Shown piece by piece: positions 7,144-15,118 of a stretch of DNA of 64,000 nt; position 1 is the first letter of the stretch; each line of letters starts with the position of its first letter. The stretch spans positions 62,001 to 126,000 of the forward strand of contig MNRL01000015.1 of assembly GCA_001915925.1 (NCBI GenBank), given 5' to 3'. Below the pieces are notes generated by a model. It saw nothing but the letters and a program-made list of their open reading frames with translations, was not told the DNA's origin and ran no database searches. The stretch is from Clostridium sp. CAG:354_28_25. GTDB lineage: Bacteria > Bacillota > Clostridia > TANB77 > CAG-508. Both the position numbers and the translations under genes were made by a program.

Positions 7144-8094
7144 TTAGTTTTCTGTTTTTCCTTCTGGAAGTGCTGGAACTTCAAGAACTACTCTTATACT
7201 CATAATATATTTAATTGTTCTTACAAATTTACTGTTTTTAAATCTTTGCCATAAGCTTGGTTTTGCCTCAAATGTTTCTGATACATATTGCTCTTCTTGT
7301 GGTTCTTCCACTTTTTGAATTGTTTCTACTTTTGGTTGCTCTACTTTCTCTACATTTGATGGTTCAGCAATTGCAGCAACATTAACTTTCTTTTCTTTCT
7401 TTGCTTTTACTTTCTTAGCTTTTTGAATTGGCTCTACAATAGGTTCTACTTGTTCTTCTACTACTTCTTCTGCAGGTGCTGGTATTTCTTTTAATGCATC
7501 TGCTATTTCAAGACCAATATAACTTAATGCTTTTGATCTGTCTTCTATTCTTTCCATATCTATTTCAATATGTAAGTTTGATTCCAAATTAGATATTCTT
7601 GCTTTTAATAGTTTTAAAGCATCTTTATAATGATCTGTTTCTTTGCTTCTACTTCTTCCTATAATTAATAAAGTATTTATTATATCTTCATCAAAATCGT
7701 CTTGAGCCTCTTTTACTGCTTCTTTCCAATTTTTCTCTTTTGTTTCAACCTTCTTTAAAAGTTCTTTTAATTTTCCACCTAAACTTATATTCAATTCTCT
7801 TTGTCTTATTAAAGATTCTATTTGTTTAGTATTATCTTCAAATTGGCTTGTAGCAAATTCAACTAAATTAAAAGCAGCATTATAAACACTTGCAGGGAAA
7901 TTTTGTTTCTTTGGATACTCTACCAAATATGTTTTTATAGCTTCTACTAAATCCTTAAAATAAGTATCATCATCTAATTGAATGATTTGTTTCTTACTCT
8001 TAGGATTAATCATTTTATGTACTTTTTCTATATTTGATAATATCTTCTCCTCAGTTATTACCATTCTAACATTTACTATGCCAGATCTAGACAT
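7144..8094 (-). CDS. Unknown protein with helical N-terminal region and Glu/Pro/Val/Lys-rich linker
   Basis: The protein is 316 aa from ATG at 8094, chosen because GGAGGG lies nine bases before it; an upstream in-frame ATG lacks a site. Residues 1-215 are mainly charged helices, with coiled-coil-like stretches around 85-130 and 160-215. Residues 218-285 are low complexity (EEVVEEQVEPIVEP, KKVKAKKEKKV). The C-terminus is basic then hydrophobic (WQRFKNSKFVRTIKYIMSIRVV). It lacks a signal peptide or recognised domain. The tail resembles a tethered regulatory or envelope-associated protein, but I cannot name a function. It is the first gene upstream of the tRNA promoter and appears monocistronic. 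Confidence 0.7.
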   Translation of the reverse strand: MSRSGIVNVRMVITEEKILSNIEKVHKMINPKSKKQIIQLDDDTYFKDLVEAIKTYLVEYPKKQNFPASVYNAAFNLVEFATSQFEDNTKQIESLIRQRELNISLGGKLKELLKKVETKEKNWKEAVKEAQDDFDEDIINTLLIIGRSRSKETDHYKDALKLLKARISNLESNLHIEIDMERIEDRSKALSYIGLEIADALKEIPAPAEEVVEEQVEPIVEPIQKAKKVKAKKEKKVNVAAIAEPSNVEKVEQPKVETIQKVEEPQEEQYVSETFEAKPSLWQRFKNSKFVRTIKYIMSIRVVLEVPALPEGKTEN

Positions 8095-8228
8095 GTAAAT
8101 TCCCTCCTTCATCATACGTAAATTCCAAAAACTAAGTTTATTATACATCTTTCTTCATAATTCTACAATAATATTACCTTTAATTATTTATTTCATTTTC
8201 GTAATATTTTTGTAATATTCGTGTAATA

Positions 8229-8795
8229 TTACTTCATTATTCCTGATATAGCTATCTTTTCAATTTCCTTATACATTGATTGAATATCTAAATTCTTTTC
8301 TGTTTTTAATTTATATATTAAACAAGAACTAGTAAGACTAAATATTTCGGAAGCAATAACTTCTGGATCTCTATCTATAATTTCTCCTTTTTCTATTCCT
8401 TCCCTAACAATTTTTTCTACTATATTTAAATATTCAAATACATATTGTCTACTTCTTTTATTTCTTTCTTCTTTACCCCACATTTGGCTAAGAATTATTG
8501 TAATTAGACTTTCATATTTTACTATTACTTTAATTTGTATTAAAATTATTGCCCTTATTTTATCTATATAGCTAGAAACTTTGTCTGTTTTTATTTGAAT
8601 ACTATTTTTTAAAAGTTTCATACCTTCTTCTACTAAGAAATTAAATATTTCTTCTTTGCTAGAAAAGTGATAATACAAAGTACCTTTTGCAACCCCTACT
8701 GTAGCAGTAATTTCTTCTATACTTGTAGCTTCATATCCTTTATCTGCAAATAATTGCATAGCTGTCTCAAATATTTTTCTTTTAGTCTTATTCAT
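8229..8795 (-). CDS. TetR/AcrR-family transcriptional regulator
   Basis: The protein is 188 aa from the second ATG (8795), eight bases after AGGAG; the ATG at 8801 is too close to that site. The N-terminal helix-turn-helix reads TSIEEITATVGVAKGTLYYHFSSKEEIF, the classical TetR pattern with the KGTLYYHF recognition-helix signature. The C-terminal ligand domain is typical of efflux or fatty-acid regulators. A 38-codon ORF overlaps its start by 8 nt and shares the same strand, suggesting coupled translation. No transporter lies adjacent, so the regulated target is not evident here. Confidence 0.88.
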   Translation of the reverse strand: MNKTKRKIFETAMQLFADKGYEATSIEEITATVGVAKGTLYYHFSSKEEIFNFLVEEGMKLLKNSIQIKTDKVSSYIDKIRAIILIQIKVIVKYESLITIILSQMWGKEERNKRSRQYVFEYLNIVEKIVREGIEKGEIIDRDPEVIASEIFSLTSSCLIYKLKTEKNLDIQSMYKEIEKIAISGIMK

Positions 8796-8904
8796 TAACA
8801 TATCTCCTATTTCTTTTAAATTTTAAAATAAAGACATTCCTAATTTTAGTCCATCTACTTACTTTGACAACTAAATAAAATTTATTTGGATCTTTTTCTT
8901 CCAT
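8788..8904 (-). CDS. Possible 38-aa basic peptide upstream of tetR
   Basis: ATG at 8904 follows AAAGGAGAAAGC, a near-perfect ribosome binding site. The peptide begins MEEKDPNKFYLVVKV and ends basic (KFKRNRRYVNE). Its stop overlaps the tetR start by 8 nt, so it could be a leader peptide coupling translation to tetR, or a small protein. There is no family match I recognise. The strong RBS is the main evidence. Confidence 0.4.
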   Translation of the reverse strand: MEEKDPNKFYLVVKVSRWTKIRNVFILKFKRNRRYVNE

Positions 8905-8958
8905 TGCTTTCTCCTTTGTATAACTTCTTTTTTAGTTTACTATAATTCTTTCTTTTTA

Positions 8959-10263
8959 TCAATAGGCTTCTTCTAATTTTCCAATTAAATCTATCCCTTC
9001 ATCGCCTATAATTTTGGCTGTAACTATTTTATTTTGCAAATTTTCTGCATTTTCTTTAATTTTTACCATTATATAGTTTGTAGTGTGACCTTTATAGTAA
9101 CCATCTTCGAATTCTTCTATTAACACTTTTAAATTAGTATTTATATATTTTTTATTTTGATCTTTTTCATTTTTATCAGATAATTCTATTAATTTTCTAC
9201 TTCTTTCTTCTTTTATATTTCCATCAACTTGATTTGGCATTTTTTCAGCTTTTGTTCCATGCCTTGGTGAATATTTAAATACATGCATTTTATAAAAATT
9301 AATACCTTTTAAAAACTCATAAGTAGTATTAAATTCTTCATCGGTTTCACCAGGGAATCCAACAATTATATCTGTAGTTAATGCAACGTTTGGATATGCT
9401 TTTCTTAACAATTCAGTTGCTTTTTTAAATTCTGCGGTAGTATAGTGCCTATTCATTCTTTTTAAAGTTTCGTCACAACCACTTTGTAATGACAAATGAA
9501 AATGATCACAAATTTTATTTAATTTGCTTAATCTATTAACAAAGTCTTCTGTAATTAATGTTGGTTCTAATGAACTTAAACGAATTCTTTCTATGCCATC
9601 TATCTTATTTATTTCTTCTAATAAATCTATTAAGCCAATATCTTCTTCCAAGTCTTTTCCGTATGATGCAACATGAATTCCTGTAACTACTACTTCCTTA
9701 ATTCCTTTTTTAGCTAATTCTGCAACCTCTTCTTTTACATTTTCTATCTTCCTACTACGTATACGTCCTCTTGCATATGGAATTATGCAATATGTACAAA
9801 ATTGATTGCATCCATCTTGAACTTTTATTGCAACCCTATTTTTATCTGTATAATTTACGCTTCCAAAATCTACAAATTCTTTTTGATGCATTACATCTGA
9901 TATATGTTCTTGTGGCTGTTTATTAGCTAATGCCTCTTCTACATACTTAACTATTTCTGTCTTTTCACTTATACCTAATATTAAATCTATATCTTTTATT
10001 TCTTCTAATTTATCTGCTGCTACCTGTGCATAACAGCCTACTGCTACTACAATTGCATCTGGATTTAGCTGTTTTGTTCTTCTAATCATTTGTCTTGACT
10101 TTTTATCTGAAATGCTAGTTACTGTACAAGTATTTATTACATAAATATCTGCTTTTTCTGAAAAATCAACTAATTCATATCCTTTTTCTAAAAAAGCCTG
10201 AATCATTCCATTTGTTTCATATTGATTTACTTTACAACCTAATGTATAAAATGCTACTTTCAT
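8959..10263 (-). CDS. mtaB: tRNA t6A37 methylthiotransferase MtaB
   Basis: The protein is 434 aa, normal for the family. The N-terminal methylthiotransferase domain supplies three Cys ligands (C10 in TLGCKVNQYE, C46 in NTCTVT, C77 in VGCYAQ). The radical SAM motif is C152-x3-C156-x2-C159 (GCNQFCTYCIIPYARG). A TRAM domain forms the C-terminus (LIGKLEEAY). The NTCTVTS pattern and the start MKVAFYTLGCKVNQ identify MtaB (YqeV) rather than MiaB or RimO. It adds a methylthio group to N6-threonylcarbamoyladenosine at position 37 of ANN-decoding tRNAs. A consensus promoter lies at 10294-10322 and ATG follows GAGAGGAAG. Confidence 0.93.
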   Translation of the reverse strand: MKVAFYTLGCKVNQYETNGMIQAFLEKGYELVDFSEKADIYVINTCTVTSISDKKSRQMIRRTKQLNPDAIVVAVGCYAQVAADKLEEIKDIDLILGISEKTEIVKYVEEALANKQPQEHISDVMHQKEFVDFGSVNYTDKNRVAIKVQDGCNQFCTYCIIPYARGRIRSRKIENVKEEVAELAKKGIKEVVVTGIHVASYGKDLEEDIGLIDLLEEINKIDGIERIRLSSLEPTLITEDFVNRLSKLNKICDHFHLSLQSGCDETLKRMNRHYTTAEFKKATELLRKAYPNVALTTDIIVGFPGETDEEFNTTYEFLKGINFYKMHVFKYSPRHGTKAEKMPNQVDGNIKEERSRKLIELSDKNEKDQNKKYINTNLKVLIEEFEDGYYKGHTTNYIMVKIKENAENLQNKIVTAKIIGDEGIDLIGKLEEAY

Positions 10264-10293
10264 TTTTCTTCCTCTCTCTTACATTTAATCGCT

Positions 10294-10322
10294 ATTATAT
10301 CAGCAAAATCCATTTTTTTCAA
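10294..10322 (-). promoter_or_regulatory. Sigma-A promoter for mtaB
   Basis: TTGAAA (10322-10317), 17-bp spacer, TATAAT (10299-10294) on the minus strand. The -35 abuts repeat copy 2, which therefore sits exactly at the upstream edge of the promoter. Confidence 0.7.
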
Positions 10323-10331
10323 CAGTGAAAT

Positions 10332-10460
10332 GGAAACAGGGAAATGGGGACGTTGTTTTTTTCCCTAATAAAAAAACAAGCTATTTTAATCCACTATAAA
10401 ATAGCCTACGTTAAAATCCCGGATTTATCCGGGATTTTAACAACGTCCCCAAATCCCTAT
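10332..10460. repeat. GGGGACGTTCC-family repeat cluster, copy 2
   Basis: Two units in inverted orientation (CAGGGAAATGGGGACGTTG on the left, CAACGTCCCCAAATCCCT on the right) flank a perfect 15-bp inverted repeat, GTTAAAATCCCGGAT (10410-10424) and its complement (10427-10441). A third hairpin, GCTATTTTA/TAAAATAGC, is the cadA terminator. The whole block fills the gap between the cadA 3' end and the mtaB promoter. Confidence 0.85.
10366..10405 (-). terminator. Intrinsic terminator of the ArsR/cadA operon, embedded in repeat copy 2
   Basis: On the minus strand GCTATTTTA (10405-10397), an 8-nt loop, TAAAATAGC (10388-10380), then TTGTTTTTTTATT. It lies downstream of the cadA stop. Confidence 0.75.
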
Positions 10461-10473
10461 CAATCCCTATCTT

Positions 10474-12321
10474 CTATTTTCTTAATATTCTTAAAGCATT
10501 TAATACTGTAAGTAATGTAACACCTGTATCAGCTAGTACTGCAAGCCATATTGGTGCTGTTCCAAATAAGCCTACAATTAATACAACAAGTTTTGCAAGT
10601 AATGAAAATGTTATATTAAATTTTACTATCCTCATTGTTTTTTTAGCAATTCTTATTATTGTTGGCAAGCTTGCAATATCATTAGATATTAAAATTCCAT
10701 CTGCTGTATTGTTTGCAATTTCTGAGCCTGTTCCCATACTCATTCCAAAATCTGCTGTTGCAATTACTGGACTATCATTTATTCCATCACCTAAAAATGT
10801 TACTTTATTCTTATCTGCTTGTAATTCTTTTACTTTATTTAATTTTTCTTGTGGTAATAATTCTGCATATACTTGTGATATTTTTAATTTGTCTGCAATA
10901 TTTTTAGCAGCTTTTTTGTTGTCACCCGTTAATATTGCAACATCTTTTACTCCTGCCTCTTTTAAATTATCTAATATATTTTCCACATTTTCTCTTAATT
11001 CTTCTTTTAATGTTATATATCCTACAATTTGTTTATCCACTGCAAGTGTAATAGTATTATCAACATATTCTGCTGTATCTACATCGTATTTTTCCATTAG
11101 TTTTTTATTTCCGAATAAAATTTCTTTTCCGTTTATAACTCCATATAAGCCATGGCCAGAATATTCTATATAATCTTTTACTTCTAATTTCTCTATATCT
11201 TTTTTATAATTTGCAACTGCTGTTGCAATAGGATGATTAGATAAACTTTCTATACTATAAATATATTCTAACATTTCATTTTCTGGAATTTTTGTTGCTT
11301 CTAATTTATCTATAACCATTTTTCCTGTAGTTAATGTACCTGTTTTATCAAATGCAATTATATCTGTCTTAGATAAATTTTCTATGTGTTTTGTTCCTTT
11401 TATAATCATACCTTTTTTAGAAATTGCACCTATACAAGAGAAGAATGATAATGGTATAGAAATTACTAAACTACATGGACAAGATGCTACTAAGAAGAAT
11501 AAAGCTATATCTATCCATTTGTCCATATCTGCACCTAATATTAATGGAACTATTACTAATAAAATTGCAATTACTATTACAATAGGTGTATATACTTTAG
11601 AGAATTTAGTAATAAACTTTTCTGTCTTTCCTTTATTATTTGTTGCTTCATATACTAAATCAATTATTTGTGAAGCCATAGAATCTTTATATTCTTTTTC
11701 TGCTTTAATATAAATTGCACTATTTAAGTTTATACTTCCAGAAACAACCTCATTATTTTCTTCTACTCTAACAGGTTTACTCTCACCTGTAATTGGTGAT
11801 GTATCTATTTGAGATGTACCAGCTGTCACTATTCCGTCGACAGGAATCTTTTCGCCAGGTTTTACAAGTAATATGTCTCCTATTTTTACATTTTCCACTT
11901 TAACAACATTTACATTGTCACCTTCAACTAAATTAGCATTATTGGCTTTAATCTTAGTAATATCTTCTATATTTTTATTAGATTTTTCTTCTGCAAATTC
12001 TTCTAAAAATTCACCTAATTTGAATAATAATACTACTAAACAGCTTTCTGGATAATCACCTTTTATGAATGCTCCAATTATAGCTATTGTCATTAATGTA
12101 CTCTCTTCAAAATTTAATTTAAATAAGTTTTTTATTCCTTCTATTAATAAATCATAGCCTGCAAGCAATACTGCTACTAAATATATCCAAATTTTATATT
12201 CTGCTAAAGCTGGAATAAATCCAATACCAAATAGAACTAATGAAAGTATATACAAAACTATTTTGCTTTTATTTTTTTCTTTTACTTCACATTCTTCATG
12301 ATTATGACTACAACATGCCAT
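10474..12321 (-). CDS. cadA: Heavy-metal-transporting P1B-type ATPase (Cd/Zn/Pb efflux, CadA/ZntA group)
   Basis: The protein is 615 aa. Features in order: a short metal-binding N-terminus (CCSHNHEEC) instead of a full HMA domain; membrane helices; the actuator TGES loop (178-181); the metal-site CPC motif in ASCPCSLVISIP (281-283), the variant typical of Zn/Cd pumps; phosphorylation motif DKTGTLT (325-331); SNHPIA of the nucleotide domain; GDGINDSP hinge. It exports divalent soft metals using ATP at the cytoplasmic membrane. It overlaps the ArsR gene by 14 bp, so the two are translationally coupled and metal-regulated. Length is shorter than HMA-containing CadA (about 700), consistent with the reduced N-terminus. 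Confidence 0.92.
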   Translation of the reverse strand: MACCSHNHEECEVKEKNKSKIVLYILSLVLFGIGFIPALAEYKIWIYLVAVLLAGYDLLIEGIKNLFKLNFEESTLMTIAIIGAFIKGDYPESCLVVLLFKLGEFLEEFAEEKSNKNIEDITKIKANNANLVEGDNVNVVKVENVKIGDILLVKPGEKIPVDGIVTAGTSQIDTSPITGESKPVRVEENNEVVSGSINLNSAIYIKAEKEYKDSMASQIIDLVYEATNNKGKTEKFITKFSKVYTPIVIVIAILLVIVPLILGADMDKWIDIALFFLVASCPCSLVISIPLSFFSCIGAISKKGMIIKGTKHIENLSKTDIIAFDKTGTLTTGKMVIDKLEATKIPENEMLEYIYSIESLSNHPIATAVANYKKDIEKLEVKDYIEYSGHGLYGVINGKEILFGNKKLMEKYDVDTAEYVDNTITLAVDKQIVGYITLKEELRENVENILDNLKEAGVKDVAILTGDNKKAAKNIADKLKISQVYAELLPQEKLNKVKELQADKNKVTFLGDGINDSPVIATADFGMSMGTGSEIANNTADGILISNDIASLPTIIRIAKKTMRIVKFNITFSLLAKLVVLIVGLFGTAPIWLAVLADTGVTLLTVLNALRILRK

Positions 12322-12688
12322 GTTTTTCTTCCTCCTCTAAAATATGCTCTAATGCCATTTGTATAATAAGTTCTACATGCTCATCATCTAAGCTGTAAAA
12401 GATTTGCTTTCCTTCTCTTCTAAATTTTACTAATTTACTATTTCTTAAAAGCTGTAATTGATGAGAAACTTGTGATTGATTTAAACCTAATAATTCGCAT
12501 AAATCACAAACACATAATTCTTCTTTTAATAAGCTACAAATTATTTTTAATCTAGTTTCATCTGAAAATAGTTTAAACATATTAGATAATTTTTGATATT
12601 CATCAGCTTTTGGCTCAAGTGATTTAACATTGTTTATTTTATTTAAATGTGGACAGTTTTCTAAACACACTAATTTTTCTTCTTCCAT
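12308..12688 (-). CDS. ArsR/SmtB-family metal-responsive repressor (CadC/CmtR-like)
   Basis: The protein is 126 aa. The N-terminus carries CLENCPHL, the DNA-binding winged helix reads DETRLKIICSLLKEELCVCDLCELLGLNQSQVSHQLQLLRNSKLV, and the alpha3 region ELCVCDLC supplies the thiol ligands of the Cd/Pb/As-sensing site. A C-terminal DDEHVELIIQMALEHILEEEE fits a second (alpha5) metal site. It should repress its own operon with cadA and release DNA on metal binding. Three copies of an ArsR-type half-site lie just upstream (12706-12745). ATG at 12688 follows GAGGAGG. Confidence 0.92.
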   Translation of the reverse strand: MEEEKLVCLENCPHLNKINNVKSLEPKADEYQKLSNMFKLFSDETRLKIICSLLKEELCVCDLCELLGLNQSQVSHQLQLLRNSKLVKFRREGKQIFYSLDDEHVELIIQMALEHILEEEEKHGML

Positions 12689-12705
12689 GCTTACCTCCTC
12701 TTATA

Positions 12706-12745
12706 TCATATGAACAAGTATTCATATGATTACTTATTCATATGA
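12706..12745 (-). promoter_or_regulatory. Tandem ArsR-type operator, three TTCATATGA sites
   Basis: TCATATGAA (12706-12714) and TTCATATGA (12721-12729) form a perfect palindrome with a 6-bp spacer; a third TTCATATGA (12737-12745) makes a second overlapping dyad with the middle site. This matches the ATATGAA...TTCATAT operators of ArsR/CadC repressors and lies directly before the arsR ribosome binding site. Confidence 0.8.
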
Positions 12746-12753
12746 TAAATCAA

Positions 12754-12790
12754 AAAAAATAATCTGTCAAGATATAACAGATTATTTTTT
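12754..12790 (-). terminator. Intrinsic terminator of the ylxM-ffh-rpsP-trmD-rplS operon
   Basis: AAAAAATAATCTGT and ACAGATTATTTTTT pair over 14 bp around a 9-nt loop, with a T-rich exit on the minus strand. It is just after the rplS stop codon. Confidence 0.85.
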
Positions 12791-12797
12791 AAAATTA

Positions 12798-13319
12798 TTA
12801 TTCATCTTTCTTTGTTTCTTCAGCTTTTGGAGCTTCTTCTGTTTTAACTTCTTCTACAGGTGTAGCTTCTGTTTCAACTGTTTTAGCTTCTTCTACTGGA
12901 GCCTCAACTTTTTCTTCTACTACTGGTTCTTCTTCTATAGTTGCTTTTACTGTAATTTCTTTATCTTCAATTCTTGCACCAATTTGTTCTTTAGTCTTAG
13001 CAGCTTTACCAACTCTGTCTCTTAAGTAGTATAATTTAGCTCTTCTTGCTTTACCTACTCTTACTAATTCTACTTTTTCTACTAATGGTGAATGAATTAA
13101 GAATGTTTTTTCTACACCAACACCAGAAGCTATTCTTCTAACTGTGAATGTAGCATTTAGTCCTCCACCTTGTTTTTTAATAATAATTCCTTCAAATACT
13201 TGGATTCTTTCTCTATTTCCTTCTTTTATTCTTTGGTGAACTCTTACAGTATTTCCAACCTTAAGAACTGGTATCTTCTCTTTTAGATGCTCATGCTCTA
13301 TTGATTTAATGATATCCAT
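12798..13319 (-). CDS. rplS: Ribosomal protein L19 with acidic C-terminal extension
   Basis: Residues 1-115 are a standard L19 (VGNTVRVHQRIKEGNRERIQVFEG, GVEKTFLIHSP, RRAKLYYLRDRVGKAAK). Residues 125-173 form an added tail rich in Glu, Val, Pro, Ala and Lys with approximate repeats such as PVEEVKTEEAP and VEEKVEAPVEEA. Bacterial L19 is normally about 115 aa, so the extension is about 55 residues. L19 sits at the 30S/50S interface. The start codon overlaps the trmD stop (TAATG), so translation is coupled. The tail is continuous with the reading frame and ends at a normal stop and terminator, so it is not an obvious frameshift. Confidence 0.95.
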   Translation of the reverse strand: MDIIKSIEHEHLKEKIPVLKVGNTVRVHQRIKEGNRERIQVFEGIIIKKQGGGLNATFTVRRIASGVGVEKTFLIHSPLVEKVELVRVGKARRAKLYYLRDRVGKAAKTKEQIGARIEDKEITVKATIEEEPVVEEKVEAPVEEAKTVETEATPVEEVKTEEAPKAEETKKDE

Positions 13320-14053
13320 TATTTACTTCCTCCTTCTTTTAAATTTTTATATTCACTTAACATTTTTTGTTCTTTATCAGATAATTTAATTTCTCTTAAT
13401 AAATCTGGTCTTTTTAAATATGTATTTATTATTGACTGATTTCTTCGCCATTTTTTAATATTTTCATGATGTCCAGAAAGCAATACTTCTGGAACTCTTT
13501 TACCTAAAAATACTTCTGGTCTAGTATATTGTGGATATTCTAGTAATCCATTTGTAAAAGATTCTTCTTGTACAGAATCCTCTTTTAGAACTCCTTTTAC
13601 ATATCTACTAACACTATCTATCAAAACCATTGCAGGTAGTTCCCCACCAGTTAATACATAATCACCAATAGAAATTTCCTCATCTACAATTTCATCAATT
13701 ACTCTTTGGTCAATACCTTCATAATGTCCACAAAGTAATATGATATTTTCTTCTTTTGCTAGATCTTGTACCATTTGTTGATTTAAAGTCTTTCCCTGTG
13801 GTGACATATATATAACTTTTGCATTTGGTTCTTTAACAGAACAATATGCATCATATACAACTGTTGGTTCCATAACCATTCCAGCACCACCACCATAAGG
13901 AGTATCATCTACTTTTTTATGCTTATTTTTAGAAAAATCTCTAATATTTATTAAATTAATATCTATTAGTCCTTTTTCCTTTCCTCTCCCAATAATACTT
14001 TCATCTAATGCAGAAAACATTTCTGGAAAAAGAGTTAAAACATTAAATTTCAT
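13319..14053 (-). CDS. trmD: tRNA (guanine-37-N1)-methyltransferase
   Basis: The protein is 244 aa, of family length. It begins MKFNVLTLFPEMF and contains the SPOUT-fold trefoil-knot motifs VDDTPYGGGAGMVM, LLCGHYEGIDQRV and SIGDYVLTGGELPAMVLIDSVSR. TrmD methylates G37 of tRNAs with G36 using S-adenosylmethionine and prevents +1 frameshifting. It lies between rimM and rplS in the standard order, separated from rimM by eight bases. Confidence 0.97.
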   Translation of the reverse strand: MKFNVLTLFPEMFSALDESIIGRGKEKGLIDINLINIRDFSKNKHKKVDDTPYGGGAGMVMEPTVVYDAYCSVKEPNAKVIYMSPQGKTLNQQMVQDLAKEENIILLCGHYEGIDQRVIDEIVDEEISIGDYVLTGGELPAMVLIDSVSRYVKGVLKEDSVQEESFTNGLLEYPQYTRPEVFLGKRVPEVLLSGHHENIKKWRRNQSIINTYLKRPDLLREIKLSDKEQKMLSEYKNLKEGGSK

Positions 14054-14061
14054 TCTTCCTC

Positions 14062-14565
14062 CTATATCAAACCTGGAATAAGATTAATTATCATTTTCTT
14101 ATTTTTTAAATCAACTTCTTTTACAACATCTGCTATAGCAGGAATTAATATTTGTTTTCCGAGATTGTCTTTTACTACATATACATCATTACTACCAGTT
14201 GGAAATACATCTTCTATTTTACCTAAATATTCATTTTTATCTGAATAAACATCAAGACCTATTAAATCTACAATATAATATGTATCTTCTCCTAAGTCTT
14301 CTTGACTTTCTTTTTCTGTCTTCAAATAAAAATTTCTATATTTTTCTGCTTCTTCTATAGAATCTATTCCTTCAAGTTTTAGTAAGACTTGATTTTTATT
14401 ATATCTTACCTGTTCTATTTTAACTTTTTTAAGTTCATTTTTTAATTGTATATATACATACTTTAAATCTTCAAATTTGCTAATATCATCTGTAAAAGGA
14501 TTTACTTTTACAACACCCTTTAAGCCATTTGTATTAACAATTTGTCCAATCTCTATATATTCCAT
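14062..14565 (-). CDS. rimM: 16S rRNA processing protein RimM
   Basis: The protein is 167 aa. The N-terminal barrel begins EIGQIVNTNGLKGVVKVNPFTD, with the family G-x-h-G-L-x-G-x-v motif, and the PRC-barrel C-terminal half has DLIGLDVY, GSNDVYVV and ILIPAIADVVKEVDLKNKKM. RimM binds S19 and helps mature the 30S head. It sits between khpA and trmD in the operon, with ATG after AGGGG. Confidence 0.95.
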   Translation of the reverse strand: MEYIEIGQIVNTNGLKGVVKVNPFTDDISKFEDLKYVYIQLKNELKKVKIEQVRYNKNQVLLKLEGIDSIEEAEKYRNFYLKTEKESQEDLGEDTYYIVDLIGLDVYSDKNEYLGKIEDVFPTGSNDVYVVKDNLGKQILIPAIADVVKEVDLKNKKMIINLIPGLI

Positions 14566-14576
14566 ATTAACCCCTT

Positions 14577-14807
14577 TTAGTTAATGAATTCAATTGTAAC
14601 TTTTTTGTTTTCCTTTGATGCTACAGATTTCATTATAGCTCTTACTGCTCTTGCTACTCTACCTTGTTTTCCTATAACTTTACCCATATCATCTTCAGCA
14701 ACTTTTACTTCGTATACAACTGATTTTTCACCATTTAATTCTTTTATAGATACTGCATCTGCATTATCTACTAAATTTTTTATCATTATTTCTAAAACTT
14801 CTTTCAT
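14577..14807 (-). CDS. khpA: KH-domain RNA-binding protein KhpA (YlqC)
   Basis: The protein is 76 aa and consists almost entirely of one KH domain with the motif VIGKQGRVARAVRAIMKS, where GKQG replaces the usual GxxG loop. KhpA works with KhpB/Jag in RNA binding, cell-size and division control in Firmicutes. Its place between rpsP and rimM is conserved. AGGAGGATAAACAA precedes the ATG. Confidence 0.95.
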   Translation of the reverse strand: MKEVLEIMIKNLVDNADAVSIKELNGEKSVVYEVKVAEDDMGKVIGKQGRVARAVRAIMKSVASKENKKVTIEFIN

Positions 14808-14825
14808 TTGTTTATCCTCCTGTCA

Positions 14826-15065
14826 TTAATCATTGTTTGCTAAGTCTATTAATTTTTTAACTGTATCTGTAGGTTTTGCTCCATTTTTAATCCATGTTGC
14901 AACAGCTTCTTTGTCTAAAACTATTGTTGATGGTTTTGTCATTGGGTCATATGTTCCTACTTTAGCTATAACTTTTCCATCTCTTGGACTTCTAGAGTCT
15001 GCTACTACTATATGATAAAAAGGTGCTTTTTTCTTTCCTTCTCTTTGTAGTCTTATTTTTACCAT
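14826..15065 (-). CDS. rpsP: Ribosomal protein S16
   Basis: The protein is 79 aa, starting MVKIRLQREGKKKAPFYHIVVADSR, with VGTYDPMT and the ATWIKNGAKPTDTVKKL segment of S16. It is a 30S assembly protein. The ribosome binding site is GGAGGTG. The gene lies between ffh and khpA in the operon. Confidence 0.97.
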   Translation of the reverse strand: MVKIRLQREGKKKAPFYHIVVADSRSPRDGKVIAKVGTYDPMTKPSTIVLDKEAVATWIKNGAKPTDTVKKLIDLANND

Positions 15066-15118
15066 TTATTTCACCTCCTAAAAATCTAAGTAATCTATTA
15101 TTAATTATTATTAATAAT

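Noticed and set aside
8797..8801. First ATG of the TetR gene as start
   Set aside because: The AGGAG site is only two bases away; the second ATG at 8795 has ideal spacing.
10709..11173. 154-aa plus-strand reading frame in cadA
   Set aside because: It is antisense to the P-type ATPase nucleotide domain.
12726..13025. 99-aa Phe/Cys-rich reading frame on the plus strand
   Set aside because: It is antisense to the Glu/Lys-rich tail of rplS; the composition is a codon mirror of that tail.
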